Shown: positions 8,119 through 16,555 of the stretch, piece after piece | How the letters are laid out: each line of letters opens with the position of its first letter | How positions within the stretch are numbered: position 1 is the first letter of the stretch | Origin: Maricaulis sp. | GTDB lineage: Bacteria > Pseudomonadota > Alphaproteobacteria > Caulobacterales > Maricaulaceae | Direction: 5' to 3' | Assembly (NCBI GenBank): GCA_029251785.1 | Contig: JAQXCQ010000193.1 | Location: 1 to 40,970, forward strand | DNA length: 40,970 nt | Program-made: the position numbers and the translations under genes | The notes under the pieces: model-generated | The model's input: only the letters and a program-made list of their open reading frames with translations | Database searches by the model: none | What the model was told of the DNA's origin: nothing

Positions 8119-9156
8119 ATGAATCACTCTCCAGAAAAACCATTTCTATCGACGCTGAAAGGCAATGTTCAATCCACGCCTCCGGTATGGCTGATGCGCC
8201 AGGCCGGTCGCTATCTCTCGGAATATCGGGAGGTGCGAGCGAAGGCAGCGAATTTCATTGATTTTTGCTTTTCGCCAGATCTTGCAGCGGAAGTGACCCT
8301 TCAGCCGATCAGGCGGTTTGGCTTTGATGCGGCAATCATGTTTGCCGATATATTACTCGTCCCAATCGCTTTGGGTCGAAAGGTCTGGTTTGTCGCTGGA
8401 GAAGGTCCGCGCCTGGAACCCTTTGATCCGGTGAATTATCGCGATCTGGATCTCAATCGAATGGAAGAAGTGCTCTCCCCTATTGGTGAAACACTACGCC
8501 GCGTGAAGCCAGAACTACCGGATGAGACTGCCCTCATCGGTTTTGCCGGTTCTCCCTGGACAGTCGCCACCTATATGATCGAAGGCGGTGGTTCCAAAGA
8601 TCGTTGGAATACCCGTGTTGCCGCCTGGAGCACACCGCACGAATTTGACGGTATGCTTGACCGGATCGCTGATGTGACCGCGCAATATTTGATCATGCAG
8701 GCGGCAGCCGGCGCCGAAACCCTTAAACTGTTTGATAGTTGGGCCGAAGGTTTGCCTGAACCGCTATTCGAGCGGGTCATCATCCGGCCAACCAAGCGAA
8801 TTATTGACCAGGTGAGAGAAGCTGGCGTGACCGTTCCGATAATTGGTTTCCCGCGCGGCGCTGGAACATTATATCCTCGCTATGCGCGCGAAACGGGTAT
8901 CACGGCTATCGCGCTGGATACTGGCGTGCAGCCTGAATGGATGCGAGAGGTCCTGCCGGAAGGCATGCCGGTGCAGGGACATCTCGATCCAGCTGTTCTT
9001 ATGGCCGGTGGCGACACGCTTAATCGAGAAGTTGATCGTTTGATCGCTGCCTGGTCCGGTCGACCCTATATATTTAATTTGGGGCACGGCATTACACCAC
9101 ATGTTCCCGTTGCTCATGTCGAGCAATTACTGGCCCGTATTCGCCAAGGAGAGTAG
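8119..9156 (+). CDS. hemE: Uroporphyrinogen decarboxylase
   Basis: Removes the four acetate carboxyls of uroporphyrinogen III to give coproporphyrinogen III in heme synthesis. The protein (345 residues from ATG 8119) shows the substrate-binding signature PPVWLMRQAGRYLSEYRE near residue 22, then MFADILLVPIALG with the catalytic Asp, FAGSPWTVATYMIEGGGSK and FNLGHGITPHVP. A GTG two codons upstream (8113) is an alternative start; neither has a clear Shine-Dalgarno. It is the first gene of hemE-hemH-hemJ and borders the proposed origin. Confidence 0.96.
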   Translation: MNHSPEKPFLSTLKGNVQSTPPVWLMRQAGRYLSEYREVRAKAANFIDFCFSPDLAAEVTLQPIRRFGFDAAIMFADILLVPIALGRKVWFVAGEGPRLEPFDPVNYRDLDLNRMEEVLSPIGETLRRVKPELPDETALIGFAGSPWTVATYMIEGGGSKDRWNTRVAAWSTPHEFDGMLDRIADVTAQYLIMQAAAGAETLKLFDSWAEGLPEPLFERVIIRPTKRIIDQVREAGVTVPIIGFPRGAGTLYPRYARETGITAIALDTGVQPEWMREVLPEGMPVQGHLDPAVLMAGGDTLNREVDRLIAAWSGRPYIFNLGHGITPHVPVAHVEQLLARIRQGE

Positions 9157-9158
9157 TC

Positions 9159-10205
9159 CTGACGCAATCGTCACCGACGAATAAAACCAAATTAGCCGTG
9201 GTCCTGCCTAATCTCGGTGGGCCTGATGGACCGGAATCGGTGCAACCTTTTTTGCGAAACCTTTTTCGCGATCCGGCCATTATTCAAGCGCCTTTCCTGA
9301 TCAGAGAAGGGCTTGCCTGGTTGATTTCTACGTTGCGAGGCAAGTCTGCGCGCGCGAATTATGCCAAAATGGGCGGGGGATCTCCCTTGCTGCCGGGGAC
9401 CATTAAGCAAGCAGATGCACTTAAAACGCTACTTGAGGACGAGCATTCGGATTTGGATGTCCGGGTTTTTCCGGCGATGCGTTATTGGCACCCATTTACC
9501 GAAGAAGTCGTTGCAAAAATAAAGGATTGGGGCCCAGACCAAACCGTTATATTGCCGCTTTACCCGCAATTTTCCACGACCACGACCGGATCATCCCTGA
9601 CCGCATGGAAAAATGCTGGTGGTGGGGCGGCACAATCTGTCTGTTGTTATCCGACAGAAGAAAACTTTCTCGGTGCCCATAAAGAACTGATTGAAAAAGC
9701 TTGGAGTGATGCCGGAAGACCGGAGAATGTACGGGTTCTGTTATCTGCGCACGGCTTGCCGGAAAAAATAGTTGAAGCTGGCGATCCCTATCCCTGGCAG
9801 GTCAAACAGACCGCAGAAAAACTCATGGCAGACTTGCCGCAATTTGGTGATTGGCAGATTTGTTATCAGAGTCGCGTCGGGCCGATGAAGTGGATAAGTC
9901 CCTCAACAGACGATTCGATTATCCAGGCGGGTGAAGATGGTAAGCACATATTGCTGGTTCCGATTGCCTTTGTATCTGAGCACATCGAGACACTGGTTGA
10001 GCTGGATGAGGAATATGCGCTGCTGGCGGAGCAAAACGGCGTTCTAGGCTACACTCGGGTCCCCGCACTTGGGACACACTCGTTATTTATCAAAAGCTTG
10101 GGTAAAATTGTTATGTCGGTGATTGGGACCGAACAAGGCTTGCGATCGGGATGTGAGGGATTGAAGTGTCCATCGGATCGTCGCGGCTGTCCGCACAACA
10201 AATAG
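9159..10205 (+). CDS. hemH: Ferrochelatase, apparently with a CTG start
   Basis: Inserts ferrous iron into protoporphyrin IX. Motifs include VVLPNLGGPDGPESV at the start, RYWHPFTEEV, LPLYPQFSTTTTGSS, VLLSAHGLPEKIVEAGDPYP with the active-site His, CYQSRVGPMKWISPSTDD and ILLVPIAFVSEHIETLVELDEEY. The C-terminus CEGLKCPSDRRGC carries three cysteines, compatible with the [2Fe-2S] cluster reported for some bacterial ferrochelatases including Caulobacter's. The only canonical start near the N-terminus (GTG 9198) would cut off the first strand (KLAVVL). A strong AAGGAGAG at 9146-9153 sits 5 bases before an in-frame CTG at 9159, directly after the hemE stop. This gives 348 residues, and I take it as the start. 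Confidence 0.93.
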   Translation: MTQSSPTNKTKLAVVLPNLGGPDGPESVQPFLRNLFRDPAIIQAPFLIREGLAWLISTLRGKSARANYAKMGGGSPLLPGTIKQADALKTLLEDEHSDLDVRVFPAMRYWHPFTEEVVAKIKDWGPDQTVILPLYPQFSTTTTGSSLTAWKNAGGGAAQSVCCYPTEENFLGAHKELIEKAWSDAGRPENVRVLLSAHGLPEKIVEAGDPYPWQVKQTAEKLMADLPQFGDWQICYQSRVGPMKWISPSTDDSIIQAGEDGKHILLVPIAFVSEHIETLVELDEEYALLAEQNGVLGYTRVPALGTHSLFIKSLGKIVMSVIGTEQGLRSGCEGLKCPSDRRGCPHNK

Positions 10206-10212
10206 GATCAGG

Positions 10213-10677
10213 ATGACGCAGATGATTTTGGAAGGATATGACTGGTTCAGGGCTTTTCACATCCTGTCGGTTATCGCTTGGATGGCGGGATTACTCTATC
10301 TGCCACGTCTGTATGTCTATCATTGTACAGCAACACCCGGCGGCGAACTCGACGAGACGCTCAAGAAGCAGGAAACCGGTCTCCTGAAGATCATCATGAA
10401 CCCGGCGATGATCGCCGCGTGGGTTTTCGGAGCATTTTTGATCTGGTCCAATATGGAACGGGCAGGGGGTTGGGAAATCTTCTTAGGCTGGGCCTGGGTC
10501 GCAAAATTTGTCTTGATCTCAATTATGACCGGCCTGCATCATGTGCTGGCGCTTCGCTATAAGCATTTCCAGGCGGGGACAAATGACTGGCCACATATAC
10601 GATACCGATTCCTCAATGAGGCGCCCTTCATCACGGCGATACTGATTGTCCTGATAGCTGTCGTCGCGCTCAAATAG
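10213..10677 (+). CDS. hemJ: Protoporphyrinogen oxidase HemJ
   Basis: A 154-residue inner-membrane protein that oxidises protoporphyrinogen IX to protoporphyrin IX, replacing HemG or HemY. It has four hydrophobic segments and the family pattern FRAFHILSVIAWMAGLLYLPRLYVYH; His16 and Lys98 (in WVAKFVL) correspond by position to the residues essential in studied HemJ proteins. It follows hemH by 7 bases and is surely co-transcribed with hemE and hemH, so three late heme steps are encoded together. ATG 10213 was taken as start; ATG 10222 is also possible. Confidence 0.93.
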   Translation: MTQMILEGYDWFRAFHILSVIAWMAGLLYLPRLYVYHCTATPGGELDETLKKQETGLLKIIMNPAMIAAWVFGAFLIWSNMERAGGWEIFLGWAWVAKFVLISIMTGLHHVLALRYKHFQAGTNDWPHIRYRFLNEAPFITAILIVLIAVVALK

Positions 10678-10899
10678 GAAAGTCCACATCTGATTGCTTG
10701 ACGTTTGTCTATGTGCGTGGCAAGTCTTTGATACCTCCTGTTCAGGAGCCAATCCTTCCCTGACGACAGATGCATCGAATACAGTTGCGCGCGTCAGCCC
10801 CTCAAAGAACCGGTCGCCTTTTCATTTCGGCATCCGGATTGCTTATATCCAACTGTCTCCGTCCGGAGATGGCTATCTTTCACGACATGTAGATTTATC
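10678..10899 (+). promoter_or_regulatory. Leader region upstream of rho
   Basis: 222 bases between hemJ and rho with no supportable gene. A tight inverted repeat TCTCCG/CGGAGA lies at 10856-10869, about 30 bases before the rho start. rho genes are commonly autoregulated through their leader; whether this one is cannot be told from the sequence. No clear intrinsic terminator follows hemJ. Confidence 0.35.
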
Positions 10900-12204
10900 A
10901 TGACCGACGAAACCGAGACGCCCGCCCTTTTGAAGGGAATTGAGCGTATGACGCTCCAAGACCTCAAGGAAAAGAAGCCAACAGCGCTTCTTGAATTCGC
11001 TGAGGCGCTCGAAATTGAAAATGCCTCCACCATGCGCAAACAAAGTATGTTGTTTGCTGTCCTAAAAACGCTGGCCGAACGCGATGTAGAAATCCACGGC
11101 GGTGGCGTTTTGGAAGTACTGCAGGACGGTTTCGGCTTTCTGCGCTCTCCAGAATCCAATTATTTGGCTGGACCAGACGACATTTATGTCTCCCCGACGC
11201 AGATTCGAAAATTTGGTTTGCGCACCGGTGACACGGTTGAAGGTGAAATTCGCAGCCCGCGGGACGGAGAACGGTATTTTGCCCTTCTCAAGGTCAATTC
11301 GATCAATTTCGAAACACCTGAAGCAGCGCGCCACAAAGTGCACTTCGATAATCTGACACCTCTCTATCCAGAAAATCGGTTTGTCATTGAAAATGTCGAT
11401 CCGACCCGCAAGGATCGCTCGGGACGTGTTATCGATATCGTCGCACCACTTGGTAAAGGCCAGCGTGGTTTGATCGTTGCGCCACCTCGGACGGGTAAGA
11501 CGGTTCTGCTGCAAAATATTGCACACGCTATTGAAGCCAATCACGAAGACAGCTTCCTAATGGTTTTGCTCATTGATGAGCGGCCAGAAGAAGTGACCGA
11601 CATGCAGCGGACAGTGAAGGGTGAAGTAATTGCCTCCACCTTTGACGAACCGCCAACGCGCCACGTCCAAGTTGCTGAAATGGTGATTGAAAAAGCGAAA
11701 CGCCTGGTTGAACACGGTCGTGATGTCGTGATCTTGCTGGATTCAATTACTCGCCTGGGTCGCGCCTATAACACCGTGGTACCAAGCTCTGGCAAGGTCC
11801 TCACCGGTGGTGTCGATGCCAATGCCCTGCAGCGCCCTAAGCGCTTCTTCGGTGCTGCACGTAATATCGAGCACGGTGGATCTCTGACGATTATTGCGAC
11901 TGCGCTGATTGATACAGGCAGCCGTATGGATGAAGTGATCTTTGAGGAGTTCAAAGGCACGGGTAATTCCGAGATCATTCTGGATCGCAAAGTCGCCGAC
12001 AAACGCGTCTTCCCGGCGATCGATATTTTGAAGTCTGGAACTCGAAAAGAAGAATTGCTGGTCGAAAAGAGCCAGTTGCAGAAAATGTACGTTCTGCGTC
12101 GTATTCTCAATCCAATGGGGGCCCAGGACGCGATCGAATTCCTCCTTGATAAGCTCCGCCAGACCAAAACGAATGATGAATTCTTCGATTCAATGAACAC
12201 CTGA
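10900..12204 (+). CDS. rho: Transcription termination factor Rho
   Basis: Hexameric RNA-dependent ATPase that ends transcription at C-rich, unstructured sites. The 434 residues contain the N-terminal Rho domain ([19 protein letters not shown], from residue 17), the cold-shock-type RNA-binding domain with [19 protein letters not shown] near 76-94, Walker A APPRTGKT at 194-201, [14 protein letters not shown] (Walker B region) and the Q/R loops. Length is slightly above the E. coli protein because of the N-terminal extension. A strong intrinsic terminator follows 22 bases after the stop. Confidence 0.97.
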   Translation: MTDETETPALLKGIERMTLQDLKEKKPTALLEFAEALEIENASTMRKQSMLFAVLKTLAERDVEIHGGGVLEVLQDGFGFLRSPESNYLAGPDDIYVSPTQIRKFGLRTGDTVEGEIRSPRDGERYFALLKVNSINFETPEAARHKVHFDNLTPLYPENRFVIENVDPTRKDRSGRVIDIVAPLGKGQRGLIVAPPRTGKTVLLQNIAHAIEANHEDSFLMVLLIDERPEEVTDMQRTVKGEVIASTFDEPPTRHVQVAEMVIEKAKRLVEHGRDVVILLDSITRLGRAYNTVVPSSGKVLTGGVDANALQRPKRFFGAARNIEHGGSLTIIATALIDTGSRMDEVIFEEFKGTGNSEIILDRKVADKRVFPAIDILKSGTRKEELLVEKSQLQKMYVLRRILNPMGAQDAIEFLLDKLRQTKTNDEFFDSMNT

Positions 12205-12225
12205 TATTGAAGCCATTCTCAATGA

Positions 12226-12258
12226 AAAGCCCGTCCCATAGCAAGGGCGGGCTTTTTT
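12226..12258 (+). terminator. Intrinsic terminator of rho
   Basis: AAAGCCCG (12226-12233) pairs with CGGGCTTT, extended by CCC/GGG after one bulged T, loop ATAGCAA, followed by six T residues at 12253-12258. A textbook rho-independent terminator just after the rho gene. Confidence 0.9.
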
Positions 12259-12275
12259 GTGCGCATTATCGATAA

Positions 12276-12617
12276 TCAGTCGAGCTTGTCCGGCATCATA
12301 AATTGGCGCGATGCTGCCTCTGAGTTGAGACGCGCCGCACTATACCAGCGATCAAGTGCAGATTTGTCAGGACAAACCTCCGTTTCGGCGATCAATGATA
12401 TGAACGCCAGTGTTTTGGTGACCGATCTCTTAGATGGAGTACCGGCCTTATTGGCGATGCCTGTAATGGCGCGATCATAGATCCAGACGGCCTCCAGAAA
12501 TTCATGATGGCGCAGCAGGTGCTTCGCCATGTCCACATGTGCAAGGTGATCAAATTTGGAGATATCCAGGCTGGAATCCAAGAACGCTTCAATCTCGGCG
12601 TCATTGGTTGGCATCAT
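12276..12617 (-). CDS. Conserved unknown protein with FDHxxHV motif
   Basis: A 113-residue, mostly helical, soluble-looking protein. The pattern FDHLAHVDMAKHLLRHHEFLEA followed by AGTPSKRSVTKTLAFISLIAE resembles a small bacterial family I recall with FxHxxHVRLAWxYL and a downstream TxAF motif, whose function is unknown. The clustered His residues (His24, His27 and nearby) could bind a metal, which is inference only. ATG 12617 has GGAGAAGG upstream at good spacing. Its first 17 bases overlap the end of the upstream small gene, so the two form an operon. It is convergent with rho, close behind the rho terminator. Confidence 0.72.
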   Translation of the reverse strand: MMPTNDAEIEAFLDSSLDISKFDHLAHVDMAKHLLRHHEFLEAVWIYDRAITGIANKAGTPSKRSVTKTLAFISLIAETEVCPDKSALDRWYSAARLNSEAASRQFMMPDKLD

Positions 12618-12864
12618 TTGCCTTCTCCGTCATTCGGTGACTATCAGACGCCGTCAGCTCAAGATCATATACAGAGCGTAATTTGTTGATTTTACGTATT
12701 GTTTCTTCGCTGAATGGCGCCTTGCCTTCAAAGCTGTGCCAGACAATACCTTCAAGCAAATCACCAAGGCTCAGATCTAGATATTCCGACAATCCCTTGA
12801 GGACTTTAAGCGTTGAAGTTTCCAGCCTGACACCGGTTTGTGTTCGGGTAGATGTGTTTTTCAT
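12601..12864 (-). CDS. Small protein, possibly ribbon-helix-helix DNA-binding
   Basis: 87 residues from ATG 12864. The early stretch TGVRLETSTLKVLKGLSEY followed by LDLSLGDLLEGIV looks like the strand-helix-helix plan of a ribbon-helix-helix fold, but I do not recognise a named family. An in-frame ATG at 12891 would add nine residues and run through a palindrome, so I prefer 12864. It overlaps the downstream unknown gene by 17 bases. A palindrome just upstream suggests autoregulation. Confidence 0.65.
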   Translation of the reverse strand: MKNTSTRTQTGVRLETSTLKVLKGLSEYLDLSLGDLLEGIVWHSFEGKAPFSEETIRKINKLRSVYDLELTASDSHRMTEKANDANQ

Positions 12865-12869
12865 ACCGC

Positions 12870-12889
12870 TACCATGGTAACAAAATACC
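12870..12889. promoter_or_regulatory. Palindromic putative operator upstream of the small RHH-like gene
   Basis: TACCATGGTA (12870-12879) is a perfect 10-base palindrome, and the half-site TACCA recurs at 12886-12890 so that GGTA-N6-TACC also forms an inverted repeat (12876-12889). It lies 5 to 25 bases upstream of the chosen start of the RHH-like gene. Ribbon-helix-helix proteins bind short palindromic or tandem half-sites, so this is a reasonable operator candidate. Nothing beyond the sequence supports it. Confidence 0.4.
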
Positions 12890-12982
12890 ATATATGCACG
12901 GTTTTCCTAGCGGAATACAGTCCCCGATCTGTTCCTGAGGGGTAAAGCAGGCTTTGATCGGTTTCCAATTTGGAGAACCGAC

Positions 12983-13609
12983 ATGTCCCAGACACCTAAG
13001 TACGACCTCTACCACGCTCCCAGAACCCGCTCTGTCCGTGTCAGGTGGCTATTGGGAGAGATGGGACTGCCGTGCACACTCCACGACGTACAATTTGCCA
13101 GTCGGCCACCGGGTGATGAAAACTATGGTGAGGTGCACCCGCTGCGAAAAGTACCGGCATTCCAGGACGGCGATATCAGTGTTTTTGAGAGCCTCGCCAT
13201 TTGCCAGTATATTTTGGGAAAGAACCCGGGATCTCCCCTTGAAGTCACGCCGGATGAGCCAGATTATGGGCGGTATTTGCAATGGCTGCATTTCGGGGAG
13301 GCGGGCATGATGATGCCGGTATCCATGTTGCTGGCCCACACTACACTCTTACCAGAAGACAAGCGCGACCCGGGCATTGTGGCTTGGGGTCGATATGAGA
13401 CCGGTAAAATTTTGACCTTCCTGTCTGAACACGCCATCGCCGACCGCGAATTTATCGCGGCAGATAGATTTACCGCGGCGGATATCTCGATCACCTACAT
13501 GTTGTTTTTGCTCAAAGTGATCAGAGAATTTGGCGATGCGCCTGAAAACCTCAAAACCTATTTCAAGAAGATGACCTCCCGGGAGGCCTGGGTCATCGCC
13601 ACGGGATAG
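12983..13609 (+). CDS. Glutathione S-transferase family protein
   Basis: A 208-residue cytosolic GST. The N-terminal thioredoxin-like domain (YDLYHAPRTRSVRVRWLLGE, then HPLRKVPAFQDGDISVFESLAIC with the conserved cis-Pro and the Glu-Ser pair binding glutathione) is followed by an all-helical domain with FIAADRFTAADISITYML, the N-capping Asp motif. Class and substrate cannot be assigned. ATG 12983 has GGAGAA upstream. It is divergent from the small RHH-like gene and sits in the patch between rho and mnmE that is not part of the conserved origin gene order. Confidence 0.9.
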   Translation: MSQTPKYDLYHAPRTRSVRVRWLLGEMGLPCTLHDVQFASRPPGDENYGEVHPLRKVPAFQDGDISVFESLAICQYILGKNPGSPLEVTPDEPDYGRYLQWLHFGEAGMMMPVSMLLAHTTLLPEDKRDPGIVAWGRYETGKILTFLSEHAIADREFIAADRFTAADISITYMLFLLKVIREFGDAPENLKTYFKKMTSREAWVIATG

Positions 13610-13945
13610 AGGTGATGGCGACCGTTCAAACCGGCGACCGCCACGCATTTGAGTGAGTTCGCCAAGGAATTTAACAGCATAACTGGTTAACCTTGCCGAA
13701 CAGGATGGTCGGTCATCAAACGTGTGAATTATCTTACAAACGCCTGTATCTCGACCTGTCTCACATTCCCCTATGAAACAGGTGAAATCATCCAGATTTG
13801 ATCAAGGGACAACACCTGGCTGCGACCTGACCAACCCGTTCTAGGGCTTTGTCTACGGGCGGTTGAAATGGATGAAAACATCACCGGCGGCCAAAAGGGA
13901 TGAAGTGTGGCTGCCGAGGGATGAATGGTTGATCAAATTGCTCGA
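13610..13945. other. Gap between glutathione transferase gene and LytTR gene ends
   Basis: 336 bases between the ends of two convergent genes. A direct repeat GGCGACCG flanks 13617-13640, and a GGTTAACC palindrome lies at 13685-13692. I see no credible coding frame (the short rightward frame from 13863 runs antisense into the LytTR gene) and no T-run terminator. Confidence 0.3.
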
Positions 13946-14866
13946 TCAGGCACAAACTCTGTCAGCGAGGCGCATTCCAACATCGACAGAATATCGTTCC
14001 GAAACCGGCAATTCGATGCCATTCGTTAGCCGCACCTCACGGACCCGCTCTCCACGAGCCGTCGTCGAGATTACAAGGTCTGGATTGACCAAATGAGATC
14101 GATGGATTCGAACAAACCCAGCCGAAGTCAGCGACTGGGTGAGGGACGCCATTGTGGCTCGGTGCAGGACATCGCGCCCTGGCAGGTGAAGCGCAATATA
14201 ATTGCCTTGAGCCGTCGCGCCTTGAATGTCTGCTATTTGAATATACTCAACACCGTCGTGAGATTTGACGGCGAGACTGCTCGATTGGCTTGTTGTGCTG
14301 ACTCGAACGATGGCGGGTTTGCGAGTGAGACGCCCCGTCATGATCAATAAGATAAAAAACGTTACATCCCACATCCAGTCGGTCAGTTGAAACGTTGTGA
14401 GGGCCTCCAAGGGGGTCAGCTCTGTCCCATAGGAGAAAGCGATTGCCGCATAAATGGCGATGACACCCATGCAGAGCATACCGCAGATCAAGCCCGTCCA
14501 GAGCGTACCGGTCAAACCCACATCTCGCGACGATGAAGCCCAACGAAAAATCATTGGCCCCAGAACCAGCCAGGGTGCCATCCCCTTTGCCCACCCGGCC
14601 AGATAAAAAGCAAAGGTGGCGGACGCACTGCCTCTGACCGATTGGTCAATCCAAGCACAAAATGCAAACAACAAGACCGTCGCGAGCCAGGCAAGGGATG
14701 TTCCCCCGACGAGCATCAGCAGTTTGCGATGTTTGTTAGGAATCAAATCAGAATAAGTGCGCCGGTCGCGCCAGATGCTACGCGATGCCTGCGGATCTGA
14801 ATTCGCAGCGCTCGTGGACAAATCCACATCACGGCCGGTTGAGCCAATTGTATCGACGATTGCCAA
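13946..14866 (-). CDS. Membrane-anchored LytTR-domain transcription regulator
   Basis: 306 residues: a polar N-terminus, four membrane helices (roughly 48-70, 84-105, 118-142, 160-180), then a LytTR DNA-binding domain (about 195-300) with VEYIQIADIQGATAQGNYIALHL, FVRIHRSHLVNPDLV and ELPVSERYSVDVG. There is no receiver domain, so the signal is presumably sensed by the membrane part. Such TM-LytTR regulators are often paired with a small inhibitory membrane protein; none is adjacent here. A 14-base palindrome lies just upstream of the start. Confidence 0.88.
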   Translation of the reverse strand: MAIVDTIGSTGRDVDLSTSAANSDPQASRSIWRDRRTYSDLIPNKHRKLLMLVGGTSLAWLATVLLFAFCAWIDQSVRGSASATFAFYLAGWAKGMAPWLVLGPMIFRWASSSRDVGLTGTLWTGLICGMLCMGVIAIYAAIAFSYGTELTPLEALTTFQLTDWMWDVTFFILLIMTGRLTRKPAIVRVSTTSQSSSLAVKSHDGVEYIQIADIQGATAQGNYIALHLPGRDVLHRATMASLTQSLTSAGFVRIHRSHLVNPDLVISTTARGERVREVRLTNGIELPVSERYSVDVGMRLADRVCA

Positions 14867-14881
14867 AATAAATCTCGCTTA

Positions 14882-14895
14882 AACCTGTACAGGTT
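14882..14895. promoter_or_regulatory. 14-base perfect palindrome upstream of LytTR gene
   Basis: AACCTGTACAGGTT at 14882-14895 is fully self-complementary and ends 15 bases upstream of the LytTR start codon. The position overlaps where a promoter or 5' UTR would be, so it may be an operator, possibly for a dimeric repressor. LytTR proteins usually bind spaced direct repeats, so the binder could be another protein. The remaining 226 bases up to mnmE show nothing else I can name. Confidence 0.45.
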
Positions 14896-15121
14896 CAAAA
14901 TGCCGGAATGTGGCACCGCTAAGCAACCCGTAGGCAGATGACATTTTCGGCATTAGCGATAAAGGTGGATGGCGGCAGGAGGTGACAGTGGCGGGCAATG
15001 GATGTATTCGCCTGTGAGCCTTGCCAAACTCGCGATAAATCCCCATTTAAATCTTGCAGCCGAACACCAATGGGTGGGATCTGAATGCCCAGCCCATAAT
15101 CACGTTGAAAGCGTCTGACTG

Positions 15122-16438
15122 ATGAAAACAACAATATATGCGCTATCAACGGCTTCGGGGCAGGCAGGTGTCGCTGTGATACGGATCTCCGGTCCCGAGA
15201 CCGGACCGATCCTGGATCAAATAGCCGGCCTCCCGCGCCCGGAAGCTCGTAAGGCCGCCCTGCGAAAGATGAGCCATCATGACGGCGACAGTTTCGACAA
15301 CGGGCTGGCGCTTTGGTTTCCCGGACCAACGAGTTTCACAGGCGAAGATTGCGCGGAGCTTCATCTGCATGGGGGTGTAGCGGTCCTAGATGCGGCGTTT
15401 GCAACATTAGGCGCGCTAGGAGCCGTGCCGGCTCAGGCGGGTGAATTTACTCGCCGGGCGTTTGAGAATGACAAGCTGGACTTAACGGAGGCTGAGGGCC
15501 TCGCCGACCTTATCGAAGCCGAAACCGAGGGGCAGCGACGCCAGGCCCTAGCGCAGCTCACGGGCTCCCTGCGAATTCTTTACGAGCAATGGCGCGAAGA
15601 TTTGATCGCAGCGATGGCGTCGATTGAGGGTGAAATCGACTTCCCAGAGGAAGAAGATGTCCCGGACGCGCTGTCTCATAAAGCTTATGGGCCAATTACG
15701 AACTTGATTGATTCAATGGCGGTCCATCTGGAGGATGGTAAGCGCGGCGAAAGAATACGTACGGGTTTTTCCGTGACGCTTATTGGTGCTCCGAATGCCG
15801 GTAAATCAAGCTTGCTTAATCGTCTGGCCAAGCGCGAAGCTGCGATCGTAACCGACATCCCAGGGACAACACGCGATATTGTTCAGGTCAGGCTCACTAT
15901 GGCCGGTTTCCCGGTGGTAATTTCAGATACAGCTGGCTTAAGAGAAGCGGTCGATTCCATTGAGGCTGAAGGCGTGCGTCGCGCGCTGGATAGTGCAGAT
16001 AGCGCGGATTTGCGGATTGGCGTTGCAGATGCCCGGTCTCAGGAAGAGATGGAGGGGCTACGGGGGCGCCTGCAGGATGGTGACCTTCTGGTTCTAAATA
16101 AAACTGATTTGGCCCCCAAAGTGGCTCGTGAAAGCGGGTACCCGGTCAGCGCCAAGTCCGGTGATGGCGTCGCGGCGCTTGAGGCCAGAATAGAAACGAT
16201 CGTGCAGGACCGTTTGAGCACCACTGAAATGCCAGCGCTTAGTCGCGCGCGCCACCGAAGGGCTGTGCTCGAAGCCCATGCCGCGCTCACGCGAGCGCTG
16301 GACGCGCTCGCACATGCACCTGAACTAGCAGGGGAGGACGCGCGCCTTGCGGTGCGGGCGCTAGAAAGCCTCACGGGTCGCGTCGACGTTGAAGATATTC
16401 TGGATCGGGTTTTCAGCCAATTTTGTATTGGCAAGTAA
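15122..16438 (+). CDS. mnmE: tRNA uridine-5-carboxymethylaminomethyl modification GTPase MnmE
   Basis: GTPase that with MnmG makes the cmnm5/nm5 modification at wobble U34 of tRNAs. The 438 residues have the folate-binding N-domain (IYALSTASGQAGVAVIRISG, then TGEDCAELHLHGG), a helical domain interrupted by a Ras-like G domain (P-loop GAPNAGKS at 222-229, IPGTTRD, DTAGLRE, NKTD), and the C-terminal FCIGK, whose Cys is the conserved CxGK tail. ATG 15122 is the family-consistent start. It is followed by a parS site and mnmG, the usual origin-side order. Confidence 0.96.
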   Translation: MKTTIYALSTASGQAGVAVIRISGPETGPILDQIAGLPRPEARKAALRKMSHHDGDSFDNGLALWFPGPTSFTGEDCAELHLHGGVAVLDAAFATLGALGAVPAQAGEFTRRAFENDKLDLTEAEGLADLIEAETEGQRRQALAQLTGSLRILYEQWREDLIAAMASIEGEIDFPEEEDVPDALSHKAYGPITNLIDSMAVHLEDGKRGERIRTGFSVTLIGAPNAGKSSLLNRLAKREAAIVTDIPGTTRDIVQVRLTMAGFPVVISDTAGLREAVDSIEAEGVRRALDSADSADLRIGVADARSQEEMEGLRGRLQDGDLLVLNKTDLAPKVARESGYPVSAKSGDGVAALEARIETIVQDRLSTTEMPALSRARHRRAVLEAHAALTRALDALAHAPELAGEDARLAVRALESLTGRVDVEDILDRVFSQFCIGK

Positions 16439-16451
16439 AAGCGCAAGCGGA

Positions 16452-16467
16452 TGTTTCACGTGAAACA
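16452..16467. promoter_or_regulatory. parS centromere site 1
   Basis: TGTTTCACGTGAAACA, a perfect match to the bacterial parS consensus, in the 117-base mnmE-mnmG gap. One more base on each side keeps the palindrome (16451-16468). It would be bound by the ParB encoded 3.4 kb downstream and lies about 8.4 kb from the proposed origin. Confidence 0.95.
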
Positions 16468-16555
16468 TCTGGACTCTCCCTCGACTCTGGACACTGCCAC
16501 GCTTATGTAATCGCGCCTGATCTGCTTGATTTGAATTGCATCTGGAATCCACAAC

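Noticed and set aside
13863-14096. Short rightward open frame near the LytTR gene
   Set aside because: It runs antisense over the end of a well-supported gene, lacks a ribosome-binding site and has no recognisable domain.
14919-15329. Leftward open frame of 136 codons upstream of mnmE
   Set aside because: It overlaps the conserved 5' end of mnmE on the other strand and has an Arg-rich shadow-like composition.
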